A DNA stretch of 64,000 bases from assembly GCF_011927905.1 (NCBI RefSeq), contig NZ_JAATJL010000001.1:3348001-3412000 (forward strand), read 5' to 3'. Position numbers and translations under genes: made by a program. Positions 49,452 through 56,805 of the stretch are shown here, one piece after another; position 1 is the stretch's first letter, and every line of letters starts with the position of its first letter. This DNA is from Arthrobacter pigmenti (GTDB taxonomy: Bacteria; Actinomycetota; Actinomycetes; Actinomycetales; Micrococcaceae). Under the pieces are notes generated by a model. That model was given only the letters and a program-made list of their open reading frames with translations. It did not search any database and was not told the DNA's origin.

Positions 49452-50048
49452 ATGGCGCATCGATCAAGGATTATCACGGTGACAGGGCTGGTTGGAGCAG
49501 GCATGCTCCTCACCGGATGCATGGCCGGTTCGGAACCAGCAGACACAACGCAAGTACAGACCACGACCGTGCCACCGGCTGACCCGAGTTCGGCTGACTC
49601 TTCTGACTCGCCATCCGCCAGCGAATCCGCCACTGCCACCTCAAGCGATACGGGCGGCGCAGAGGTGACCGTGTCCGGCAATATGGAACACCGGATCACC
49701 GAGCAGGGTTCCACGCACACGGTCCGGTGCGACGGCGGGGGCGACGTTGACGTTCGCGCGGACAACGTGACCCTCACCGTGAGCGGTGACTGCAGCGAGA
49801 TCGAGGTCGACGGGACCGAAAACTCGGTCACAGCCGAGAACTCCCGCGAGATCGATGTCCAGGGCAACGGGAACACTGTGGAGGCCGCAGAGGTGCGTGA
49901 GCTGTCCCTCGAAGGGGAGTCCAACACGGCAACTCTGGTGTCGGTGGAGGAGATCGACATCGAAGGGTCAGACAACACGGTGACTTACGAATCAGGTGAT
50001 CCCCGGGTGGACGATGAAGGCAACGGGAGCGTGATCAATACACCGTAG
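49452..50048 (+). CDS. DUF3060 lipoprotein
   Basis: A 198-residue exported lipoprotein. Its signal peptide is RIITVTGLVGAGMLLTGC with the lipidated Cys. A 45-residue Ser/Thr/Asp-rich linker is followed by a repetitive beta-helix-like DUF3060 domain (THTVRCDGGGDVDVRADNV, then NSVTAENSREIDVQGNGN, TATLVSVEEIDIEGSDN). GGAGGACC precedes the ATG. DUF3060 is actinobacterial and uncharacterised. It is divergent from an OmpR-type two-component system, suggesting envelope-stress control. Confidence 0.82.
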   Translation: MAHRSRIITVTGLVGAGMLLTGCMAGSEPADTTQVQTTTVPPADPSSADSSDSPSASESATATSSDTGGAEVTVSGNMEHRITEQGSTHTVRCDGGGDVDVRADNVTLTVSGDCSEIEVDGTENSVTAENSREIDVQGNGNTVEAAEVRELSLEGESNTATLVSVEEIDIEGSDNTVTYESGDPRVDDEGNGSVINTP

Positions 50049-50065
50049 GACGTTAGCTTAGGTGC

Positions 50066-50635
50066 ATGGCCAGCTACCGGTACGACGTCGAAATCCTGCA
50101 CCTGCTCGTGTCGCCAAGTCATGCGTACTTTGGGCGGTCGCGTGACGGCGCGGCGGATGTGCCTACGTCGGATGCCGATCAGGTTGAGGTGGTGGCCGGT
50201 AAGGGCATCGTCGGTGACCGGTTCTTCGGCAAGGCGGCACACATGGACGCCGCAGTGACCGTTTTTGCGGTGGAGGCGTTGGACGCGATAGCGGCGGAGT
50301 TAGGTGTTGGTGCCTTTGATCCGCTGCTGACCCGTCGGAATGTGATTGTTCGCGGCGCGCATCTGCCGCCGTTGGTGGGTCAGGAATTTGCGCTGGAATC
50401 CGGCGGGGATTCGGTGATCCTGCGGGGAGGCCGGCCGGCGCATCCATGCGCGTGGATGGACCGCATGCTCGCGCCCGGTGCGCATGCCGCAATGCGCGGG
50501 CGTGGCGGCGTGCGCTGTCAGCCCCTTACCGGCGGGATGCTTCACCGGGGCCCGGCCGTGCTGGTGAGCCCGGTGGAGTTGGACCCGGCGCAGGCGGGCG
50601 TGCCCACCGTTTTGCGGCCGAGCCGGCTGCCCTGA
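50066..50635 (+). CDS. MOSC-domain protein
   Basis: A 189-residue MOSC-domain protein (molybdenum cofactor sulfurase C-terminal type). The domain spans the whole protein: VAGKGIVGDRFFGK near residue 60, LLTRRNVIVRG and CAWMDRMLAPG, with a Cys (HPCAWMD) that could carry sulfide. The C terminus reads GGMLHRGPAVLVSPVELD. Members carry activated sulfur or bind molybdenum cofactor. Its stop is 4 bases from the convergent dnaB stop. The partner is unknown. Confidence 0.85.
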   Translation: MASYRYDVEILHLLVSPSHAYFGRSRDGAADVPTSDADQVEVVAGKGIVGDRFFGKAAHMDAAVTVFAVEALDAIAAELGVGAFDPLLTRRNVIVRGAHLPPLVGQEFALESGGDSVILRGGRPAHPCAWMDRMLAPGAHAAMRGRGGVRCQPLTGGMLHRGPAVLVSPVELDPAQAGVPTVLRPSRLP

Positions 50636-50639
50636 GGAG

Positions 50640-53297
50640 CTAGAACCCGCCGGTATCGGCCGCCATGTTGTTGAAGCGCGAGTAGTGGCCCTGGAAGCCG
50701 ACCACGAGCGTCTTGGTGGGGCCGTTACGGTGCTTCGCCACGATGACATCGGCTTCACCGGCGCGGGGCGACTCCTTGTCATACACGTCGTCGCGGTGAA
50801 GCAGGATCACCATGTCCGCATCCTGCTCGATTGAGTTGTGAACGGCGATTCCGTTGGCTACGAAGTTATGGTTTCCGAGAACAGTGGCGTCGAAGACTTC
50901 TTCCTCACCGTCCGCCTCAATACTGATGATGCTGTCCCAAAGGAGGTCATTGACGGCCATGACATCAAGTTCGGCAGAATCAAGCACTGCCGCGACGCGA
51001 GCCAAGCGCGGACGTGATGGTGCTCGCTTGAAGAGCGTGGACCCGCAATACCGCGTACCGATGGCCGCTTGAAATGCCCGGTGGGTGATCTCTTTCTCAG
51101 CGAGGATCGCCTTCACGTCATCCCACACCTGCAGCGGGACGGTATCGACGTTCGTGTTTGCTGCCTTGTCCCGGATGATCTCAAGTAAGCGGTCACACGC
51201 TACTGAGCGTTCGCCATGAACGCCGATCTCTTGAAGAAATCTCCTTTGATCGTCACCACCTGAGACGTCCAGCGTGTAGCCCGGCCGGTAGTTGCCTTTT
51301 GCTGTGGCCTTTTTGACACGGGCGCTGATGCCGAACCGCAAGAGCAGGCGGGCGACGTCGTCGACAAGTCGTCTGGACGTGGAGGCATAGTAGATCCGTC
51401 CACCCGTGCCCGCCCGATTGACGGTCACAGAACCGTCCGTTGCCCAGAGGTGCTTGAGGAACAGGGAAATTTGAACTTTCGGCAGGGCGAAGACGTCCTC
51501 CGGGACAAACTTCTCGTGGCTCCGGGCGCCAAAGAGACCGAGAGAGTCCAGCCAAGCAGCAATCGGGTTTCGTTTACCGTGAGTGAGACGGTAAGGGGCG
51601 GGAAGGCGCACGGTGATGCAGCGTGCCGCGGCATAGTCGTCACGCACAGCGGAGACACCGAAGTGCTCGGCTGCGTTGGATACCGCCTGGACGTTTGCTT
51701 CGTCTTTTGTTGCGTATCGGATGGGTTGGCGCTTAACGAACGAACCGTCGCCCAGCAAATGGCCGAGCAAGATCACTTGGGAGTTCTCCCAGTGCGTACG
51801 TTGCGACGGACCGTTGACGTGACGCGGCACTCCAAGTCGATCACCGACCTTGAGATCACCGAGCGGGCGCCACCCGTCGTAGGTGAAGAAGGGGTGGTTG
51901 GACGTGGCGCGGACCGTCTTCCCGGACGCAAGCGTCAGCCGGTACACCTGCTTGATACCGGTGGAAAAGACGTGGGTGAGGTGGCGCTCGACATAGCGAA
52001 GGCTCTCATCCAGTGACCAGACGGGGACGTCTTTCGCTCCGGCTCGGAATAACTCGCCCATCGTGGTTTCGGCGCCAGTGTCCGAGCGCAGGACTCTCGT
52101 ATCAGCCGTGAGGCATCCGGATTCGCGAAGGTCGGAGACCATTGGGCGCTTGTCTGTGCGCTGCTCGGAGCCACGGTTCAGCTGTGAGAGAGCGACGACG
52201 GGTACGTTCAGTTCCTTTGCGAGCAGCTTCAACGCGCGGGAGAACTCCGAGACTTCCTGCTGGCGCGACTCAACCCGTTTGCCCGAGGACATCAGCTGAA
52301 GATAATCCAGTACGACGAGCTTCAGATCATGTCGCTGCTTGAGTCGCCGGCACTTCGCCCGGATCTCCATGAGCGACATGTTGGGGCTGTCATCGATAAA
52401 CAGTGGAGCATCGTTCATGCGACCCATGGTCGTGGCGATCTTGCCCCACTGCTCGTCCTTCACGGTGCCCTTGCGCAGATCCTGCAGGCCGATGGTGGCT
52501 TCCGCGGACAGCAGGCGCATCGCGATTTCGTTTCTGCCCATTTCGAGGGAGAAGAACACCGTTGTCATGTTGTGCTTGATTGCAGCCGACCGCGCCCAGT
52601 CCAGTGCGAACGTCGATTTCCCCATTGCCGGCCTGGCGGCGATGACGATCATCTGCCCGCCGTGCAGCCCCTGAGTCAGCTCATCAAACTCATAGAAGCC
52701 CGTCGGAACGCCGGTCATGCCTTCGCCGCGGTGCCCGGCGGACTCAATCTCGTCCACCGTGCCCTCGATGATGTCCTTCAGCGGGACGTAATCCTCGGCG
52801 GTGCGTCGCTCCGCGACGGCGTACACCTCCGCCTGGGCGGCGTTGACAATGTCATCCACTTCGCCGTCGTTCGAATAACCCAGCTGAACAATCTTGGTGC
52901 CGGCATCAACCAAACGGCGAAGAACTGCGCGCTCACGAACGATTTCCGCGTAGAACCCAGCGTTCGCGGCAGTCGGTACGGACTGGATGAGGGTGTGAAG
53001 ATAAGCGGGTCCGCCGATCCGGGAGATTTCGCCGCGTTTGGTCAGCTCATCCGAGACGGTGACGGCATCCGCAGGCTCGCCGCGGCCGTAGAGGTCGATG
53101 ATCGACTCATAAATGCTCTCGTGTGCCGGGCGGTAGAAGTCCACGCCCCGAAGCACCTCAACGCAATCGGCGATGGCGTCCTTCGAAAGCATCATTCCAC
53201 CGAGTACCGATTGCTCGGCAACAAGATCCTGTGGGGGCGTACGGGAAAACTCCGGAGACCGTGTGTCTGATGATGAATCCGCATGAGTCAAAGACAC
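50640..53297 (-). CDS. dnaB: Replicative DNA helicase DnaB, intein-containing precursor
   Basis: An 885-residue precursor. After splicing, a normal 458-residue DnaB would remain. The N-terminal domain (about 20-120) has PPQDLVAEQSVLGGMM. The RecA-like domain has Walker A ARPAMGKST (221-229), FFSLEMGRNEIAMRLL, Walker B VVLDYLQLM and, after the intein, SIEQDADMVILLHRDD with the arginine-finger region. Cys395 to Asn821 is an intein between RESG and SIEQ, the same site as in Synechocystis DnaB. Upstream 507 bases contain several DnaA boxes. Splicing is required for function. Confidence 0.95.
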   Translation of the reverse strand: MSLTHADSSSDTRSPEFSRTPPQDLVAEQSVLGGMMLSKDAIADCVEVLRGVDFYRPAHESIYESIIDLYGRGEPADAVTVSDELTKRGEISRIGGPAYLHTLIQSVPTAANAGFYAEIVRERAVLRRLVDAGTKIVQLGYSNDGEVDDIVNAAQAEVYAVAERRTAEDYVPLKDIIEGTVDEIESAGHRGEGMTGVPTGFYEFDELTQGLHGGQMIVIAARPAMGKSTFALDWARSAAIKHNMTTVFFSLEMGRNEIAMRLLSAEATIGLQDLRKGTVKDEQWGKIATTMGRMNDAPLFIDDSPNMSLMEIRAKCRRLKQRHDLKLVVLDYLQLMSSGKRVESRQQEVSEFSRALKLLAKELNVPVVALSQLNRGSEQRTDKRPMVSDLRESGCLTADTRVLRSDTGAETTMGELFRAGAKDVPVWSLDESLRYVERHLTHVFSTGIKQVYRLTLASGKTVRATSNHPFFTYDGWRPLGDLKVGDRLGVPRHVNGPSQRTHWENSQVILLGHLLGDGSFVKRQPIRYATKDEANVQAVSNAAEHFGVSAVRDDYAAARCITVRLPAPYRLTHGKRNPIAAWLDSLGLFGARSHEKFVPEDVFALPKVQISLFLKHLWATDGSVTVNRAGTGGRIYYASTSRRLVDDVARLLLRFGISARVKKATAKGNYRPGYTLDVSGGDDQRRFLQEIGVHGERSVACDRLLEIIRDKAANTNVDTVPLQVWDDVKAILAEKEITHRAFQAAIGTRYCGSTLFKRAPSRPRLARVAAVLDSAELDVMAVNDLLWDSIISIEADGEEEVFDATVLGNHNFVANGIAVHNSIEQDADMVILLHRDDVYDKESPRAGEADVIVAKHRNGPTKTLVVGFQGHYSRFNNMAADTGGF
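50835..52115 (-). mobile_element. Intein with LAGLIDADG homing endonuclease in DnaB
   Basis: A 427-residue protein intron, precursor residues 395-821. Block A is CLTADTRVL (Cys1), block B TVRATSNHPFF with T-x-x-H (Thr465/His468). The endonuclease motifs are LLGHLLGDGS and LFLKHLWATDGS. Block F is VFDATVLGNHNFVANG, block G IAVHN, and the +1 residue is Ser822. All splicing residues are present (Cys1, His-Asn end, Ser+1). Both LAGLIDADG helices keep an acidic residue, so the endonuclease may be active. Confidence 0.95.
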
Positions 53298-53457
53298 GTG
53301 TGCGGCCTTTCTTCCCGTAGCTTCCCCGAACCCACTGGCCGAACTGGACGGTCAGGAATTTCGAGCTGATATGGAATAACTACCAGCTGCTACTGACAGT
53401 CTTGCGGTGTGGGATACCCCGCAACGCTAGTCCCCAACGGCACCCACGCCAACTGGG

Positions 53458-53693
53458 TTATCCACAGGGGATGTGCATAAGTGGGTAATTGCTCGGCGTG
53501 TTGTGTGCACAGCTTGGGGACAAAGGTGTGGATTTGCGAACAGTTTTTAGCGGAAACCGGCTCTGACTAGGCGAAACAGTGCAAACACTCTGTGGATAAA
53601 AAGAATCTAGGTAGCAACATTCATCCTCAGATTCCATGTTGACAGAACCGCAAAATGCCCGTACAGGTCCCGGTTATGCACCTGCTATCCACA
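53458..53693. promoter_or_regulatory. DnaA-box cluster in the 507-base dnaB upstream region
   Basis: The 507 bases from 53298 to 53804 hold no gene. Perfect TTATNCACA boxes lie at 53458-53466 (+), 53472-53480 (-) and 53591-53599 (-). One-mismatch boxes lie at 53674-53682 (TTATGCACC) and 53685-53693 (CTATCCACA), and a weaker one at 53527-53535. They are spread over 236 bases with A/T-rich stretches between. The remainder (53298-53457 and 53694-53804) shows nothing recognisable beyond short A/T-rich words. The cluster may regulate dnaB or titrate DnaA; oriC itself should lie beside dnaA. Confidence 0.7.
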
Positions 53694-53804
53694 AGTACAC
53701 AGCTAGCTGATTGTGTTCTGAATCACAGTCTAGATAGGGCATGACGGCCGTGTATGCCGCTCCCCTGATGGACGGGAGTCGGTCATGCAAGGGAAGGCAT
53801 ACTC

Positions 53805-54200
53805 CTAGAAATCGAACATCTCGCCGAGCCAGTTATCCTTCTTCTTCCGGTACGGCTTCTGGCCGCGCGGGTCATAACCGCGTCCCTCGTAGCCTCGGTA
53901 GTCATCTCCGCGACGGTTGTCCCGCTCAAAGCGGTGATCGCGGGAGTCGTCGTACCGTCCATGATCGCGCTCGGAGGGGCGCGGCGCCCGGTTCAGCAGA
54001 GGCGACGGCAGGGGCGGAGCCACAGGCGGTGCCGACGGCGCATGCGGACGCTCAGGGCCGGCAAGCGCAGCAGCCCGGTCGAGGATCTTGTCCAGCTCTC
54101 CCCGGTCCAGCCATACCCCGCGGCAGGTAGGGCAATAGTCGATTTCGACACCGCTACGTTCAGACATCACGAGGTCAATATTGTCGACGGGACATTTCAT
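53805..54200 (-). CDS. TFIIB-type zinc-ribbon protein
   Basis: A 131-residue protein. The N-terminal zinc ribbon is MKCPVDNIDLVMSERSGVEIDYCPTCRGVWLDRGELDKIL (C-x-x-V... and C-x-x-C), the zf-TFIIB pattern of bacterial small proteins. The rest is low-complexity: Pro/Ala-rich, then Arg/Asp/Gly/Tyr-rich (DYRGYEGRGYDPRGQKPYRKKK), ending DNWLGEMFDF. The function is unknown; the charged tail may bind nucleic acid. It lies between dnaB and rplI on the same strand. Confidence 0.8.
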   Translation of the reverse strand: MKCPVDNIDLVMSERSGVEIDYCPTCRGVWLDRGELDKILDRAAALAGPERPHAPSAPPVAPPLPSPLLNRAPRPSERDHGRYDDSRDHRFERDNRRGDDYRGYEGRGYDPRGQKPYRKKKDNWLGEMFDF

Positions 54201-54283
54201 GAGCGTTCCTCCGGGTTCGGTTGCGCGCAGCTGGTGCCACCGACTGCTGGCTCACCCACTGATCGCCTGCGATACTGCCCTAC

Positions 54284-54709
54284 ATGGCTGAAAACAAGAC
54301 TATGCCCACCGAGGCATCTGTACAGGATTTCATCGCAACGGTTCCCAATGAACGACGACGCCGGGATGCGGAGACATTGCTGGCGATAATGGAGCGGGTA
54401 ACCGGGCTGGAACCGGTCATGTGGGGACCGTCCATGATTGGCTTCGGAAGCTACCACTATAAGTACGCGACCGGCCGCGAGGGAGACGCACTCGCAACCG
54501 GCTTCTCGCCGCGAAGCGCCAACCTGGTGCTGTACGGGCTGACTGAAGCTCCAGGATCGGCTGAGCTACTGGAGAAGTTGGGCCAGCACAAGACCGGCGC
54601 CGCGTGCCTCTATATCAACAAGCTCGACGACGTCGACCTCGGGGTTCTCGAGCAGCTCACAGCAATGGGCCACCGACACGTAAGCACGACCGACTACACG
54701 TTCTCCTGA
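54284..54709 (+). CDS. DUF1801 (YdhG-like) domain protein
   Basis: A 141-residue DUF1801 protein with ASVQDFIATVPNERRRRDAETLLAIMERVTGLEPVMWGPSMIGFGSYHYKY, the family's core with the conserved MWG, and KTGAACLYINKLDDVDLGVLEQL near the end. It is about 20 kDa or less and cytoplasmic. Some relatives have a frataxin-like fold; no function is established. It is the only plus-strand gene in the dnaB to rpsF interval and is followed by several hairpins. Confidence 0.82.
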   Translation: MAENKTMPTEASVQDFIATVPNERRRRDAETLLAIMERVTGLEPVMWGPSMIGFGSYHYKYATGREGDALATGFSPRSANLVLYGLTEAPGSAELLEKLGQHKTGAACLYINKLDDVDLGVLEQLTAMGHRHVSTTDYTFS

Positions 54710-54718
54710 GCCGCCCGC

Positions 54719-54783
54719 GGAACTTTCGTGCAGCTCTGGCGGCTTCCACGCCGTCGAAGTCACCAGAGCTGCACGAAAGTTCC
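54719..54783. terminator. Long hairpin between DUF1801 and rplI
   Basis: Perfect 21-bp arms beginning GGAACTTTCGTGCAGCTCTG (54719-54739) and their complement (54763-54783) enclose a 23-base loop. It starts 10 bases after the DUF1801 stop. Architecture matches the hairpins at 18091 and 22547 (about 20-bp arms, 23-33-base loop, convergent genes), but the arm sequence is different. Confidence 0.7.
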
Positions 54784-54801
54784 GGGAATAGTCCGCGCAA
54801 G

Positions 54802-54837
54802 CGAAAGGCCCCCGCTCAACCGAGCGGAGGCCTTTCG
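54802..54837. terminator. Bidirectional intrinsic terminator after rplI
   Basis: CGAAAGGCC-CCCGCTC pairs with GAGCGGA-GGCCTTTCG around AACC (54802-54837), with one mismatch in the stem. The A/T ends give a short T run on each strand. It is a typical actinobacterial terminator for the rpsF-ssb-rpsR-rplI operon and for DUF1801. Confidence 0.75.
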
Positions 54838-54861
54838 TTGAGCGCTGTCAGCGCCCTAGCT

Positions 54862-54909
54862 ACTTAGCGCTAAGTGGCTTTCCCCAACCTCGCTTCGCTC
54901 GCTTGGGGA
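54862..54909. repeat. Palindrome and CTCGCTTCGCTCG repeat downstream of rplI
   Basis: ACTTAGCGCTAAGT (54862-54875) is a perfect 14-bp palindrome. At 54881-54909, TCCCCAA and TTGGGGA pair around CCTCGCTTCGCTCGC, which contains the core also found at 32418-32430. Both lie between the terminator and the rplI stop. Confidence 0.55.
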
Positions 54910-54919
54910 CCCCTGTTGT

Positions 54920-55369
54920 TCAGCTGGCGACGACGTTAAGATCGATCGTGGCCGCGACGTCCTCGTGCAGACGAACGTTGGCCTGGTAGCGACCAACCGA
55001 CTTGATGTGTGCCGGCAGTTCAACCTTGCGCTTGTCGATTGAGCCGAGGCCTGCAGCCTCAACAGCCTTCGCGACGTCCTCGGCCTTGACGGTACCGAAG
55101 AGACGTCCGGACTCGCCGGCCTTGACGGTCAGCTTGACAGGTTTCGCCTGGAGTGCGGCAGCCTGGCGCTGGGCATCCTCAAGGGAGGCGTGCTCACGTG
55201 CGCTGCGCGCAGCCTTGATTGACTCGACCTGCTTTTCGCCACCCTTGGTCCAGGTGAGGGCGAAGCCGCGGGGCAGAAGGTAGTTACGTGCGTAACCGTT
55301 CTTCACCTCGACAACATCGCCGGCAGTGCCGAGACCGGTGACTTCCTGGGTCAGAATAAGCTTTGCCAT
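54920..55369 (-). CDS. rplI: 50S ribosomal protein L9
   Basis: A 149-residue L9 with the standard two-lobed structure. The N-terminal rRNA-binding lobe reads [36 protein letters not shown], the signature of the family. A connecting helix is rich in Ala/Gln, and the C-terminal lobe has [22 protein letters not shown] and [22 protein letters not shown]. It is the last gene of rpsF-ssb-rpsR-rplI, 18 bases after rpsR, and is followed by terminators. Confidence 0.96.
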   Translation of the reverse strand: MAKLILTQEVTGLGTAGDVVEVKNGYARNYLLPRGFALTWTKGGEKQVESIKAARSAREHASLEDAQRQAAALQAKPVKLTVKAGESGRLFGTVKAEDVAKAVEAAGLGSIDKRKVELPAHIKSVGRYQANVRLHEDVAATIDLNVVAS

Positions 55370-55387
55370 GGTGTAAGTTCCCTTTCC

Positions 55388-55627
55388 TTAGCCGCGGCCT
55401 GCGCCGGAGTAAGGCAGGAGGGCAACTTCGCGGGCGTTCTTGATTGCCTGTGCGATCTTGCGCTGTTCCTGCACGGTGACGCCGGTAACGCGGCGTGCAC
55501 GGATCTTTCCGCGGTCGGAAATGAACTTACGCAGCAGTGCTACGTCCTTGTAGTCGATGACGGTGACGTCAGCGGCCTTCAAGGGGTTTGACTTTGGTTT
55601 GGGCTTACGAAGTTCAGCCTTAGCCAT
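55388..55627 (-). CDS. rpsR: 30S ribosomal protein S18
   Basis: A 79-residue S18 of the usual length. The conserved parts are [49 protein letters not shown]. It binds 16S rRNA next to S6. The start and ribosome site (AGGAGCACCACG) are clear. No Zn-binding Cys set is visible, so it is the C-minus form. It is third in the rpsF operon, 91 bases after ssb. Confidence 0.96.
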   Translation of the reverse strand: MAKAELRKPKPKSNPLKAADVTVIDYKDVALLRKFISDRGKIRARRVTGVTVQEQRKIAQAIKNAREVALLPYSGAGRG

Positions 55628-55718
55628 CGTGGTGCTCCTTATGTCTGGTGGAGCCCGCAGAACGGTTCTGCGGGATGGGAATTACTACTGGTGCACAGCG
55701 ATACCGTGCACACGACGG

Positions 55719-56279
55719 TTAGAACGGTGGCTCGGAAGAATCCGGGCCGTTGCCCCAACCAGACGAGTTGCCGCCGGCAGGCGCTCCCCAGGGATCCTGG
55801 GACGCCTGGCTCTGGCTTTGCTGCTGCTGGCCGCCGCTCCAACCCTGGTTGGAACCGCCGCCACCGCCGAAGTTGCCGTTGTCTCCGCCGAAGCCACCAC
55901 CGCCACCGCCTGAGCGCTGGGTGCGGCTGACCTTCGCGGATGCGTAGCGCAGGGATGGACCGATTTCGTCCACCTCCAGTTCCATGACGGTGCGCTTCTC
56001 GCCTTCCTTGGTTTCATACGAACGTGACTTGAGGCGGCCCTGGGCAACAACGCGGGTTCCCTTAGTGAGGGTTTCCGCGACGTTTTCAGCCGCTTCACGC
56101 CAGACCGACGCACGGAGGAACAGCGTTTCGCCGTCCTTCCATTCGTTGGACTGACGGTCGAAGGTCCGCGGCGTCGACGCAATGGTGAAGTTCGCCACTG
56201 CGGAGCCTGACGGGGTGAAACGAAGTTCCGGGTCGCTGGTGAGATTACCGACGACCGTGATTGTGGTCTCGCCTGCCAT
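55719..56279 (-). CDS. ssb: Single-stranded DNA-binding protein
   Basis: A 186-residue SSB. The OB fold (1-115) has [60 protein letters not shown] and [22 protein letters not shown] Gly/Asn/Gln-rich linker ([19 protein letters not shown] and QQQQSQSQ) leads to the acidic tip DSSEPPF that binds partner proteins. ATG 56279 starts the fold; the frame is open further upstream through the spacer after rpsF. It lies between rpsF and rpsR as in other actinobacteria. Confidence 0.96.
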   Translation of the reverse strand: MAGETTITVVGNLTSDPELRFTPSGSAVANFTIASTPRTFDRQSNEWKDGETLFLRASVWREAAENVAETLTKGTRVVAQGRLKSRSYETKEGEKRTVMELEVDEIGPSLRYASAKVSRTQRSGGGGGGFGGDNGNFGGGGGSNQGWSGGQQQQSQSQASQDPWGAPAGGNSSGWGNGPDSSEPPF

Positions 56280-56334
56280 GGTGCCTCCTACGGTCACTGG
56301 CCCACCGGGGTGGACCTGGTTTTTGAAGCCGAAA

Positions 56335-56640
56335 TTACTCGGCAGAAACCTTCTGCTCCTCGGGGCGGATGATCTTGGTGCGCAGGATGGTCTCATTCAG
56401 ACCAAGCTGGCGGTCAAGTTCAGCAGCGATAGCCGGAGTAGCGGTGAAGTTGACGACGGCGTAAATGCCCTCGGCCTTCTTCTTGATTTCGTAAGCCAGG
56501 CGGCGACGTCCCCAGATGTCTACCTTGTCTACGGTTCCTTCACCATTGCGAACAACGTTCAGGAACTTCTCGAGTGTTGGCTCAACGGTACGTTCCTCGA
56601 CATCGGGGTCGATGATTACCATCAGTTCATAAGCACGCAT
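56335..56640 (-). CDS. rpsF: 30S ribosomal protein S6
   Basis: A 101-residue S6 with [26 protein letters not shown] at the N terminus and [26 protein letters not shown] in the middle, the ferredoxin-like fold that pairs with S18. It is first in rpsF-ssb-rpsR-rplI. ATG 56640 follows GAGGAGG by 10 bases; the frame is open for another 55 codons but the leader is untranslated. The 165-base leader region contains a -10-like TAGTAT, hairpin AACCGC/GCGGTT and a DnaA-box-like TTGTCCACA (56797-56805, minus strand). Confidence 0.96.
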   Translation of the reverse strand: MRAYELMVIIDPDVEERTVEPTLEKFLNVVRNGEGTVDKVDIWGRRRLAYEIKKKAEGIYAVVNFTATPAIAAELDRQLGLNETILRTKIIRPEEQKVSAE

Positions 56641-56805
56641 TTGTGAACCCACCTCCTCTGGGCTAAACGGTCGCGGTCCTTCCGCAACAGGAGGTTCTTT
56701 TGCGTTGGTTCGGCCCCGAAACCGCACATTTCCGCGGTTCCGCGCAGGCACGAACTCATCAATACTATCCGAATTAACGGGCCGCTCCGAACCGGCTGTG
56801 GACAA

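Noticed and set aside
53741-54130. A 129-residue plus-strand frame opposite the zinc-ribbon gene
   Set aside because: Basic, low-complexity antisense frame; the opposite strand has the clear zf-TFIIB motif.
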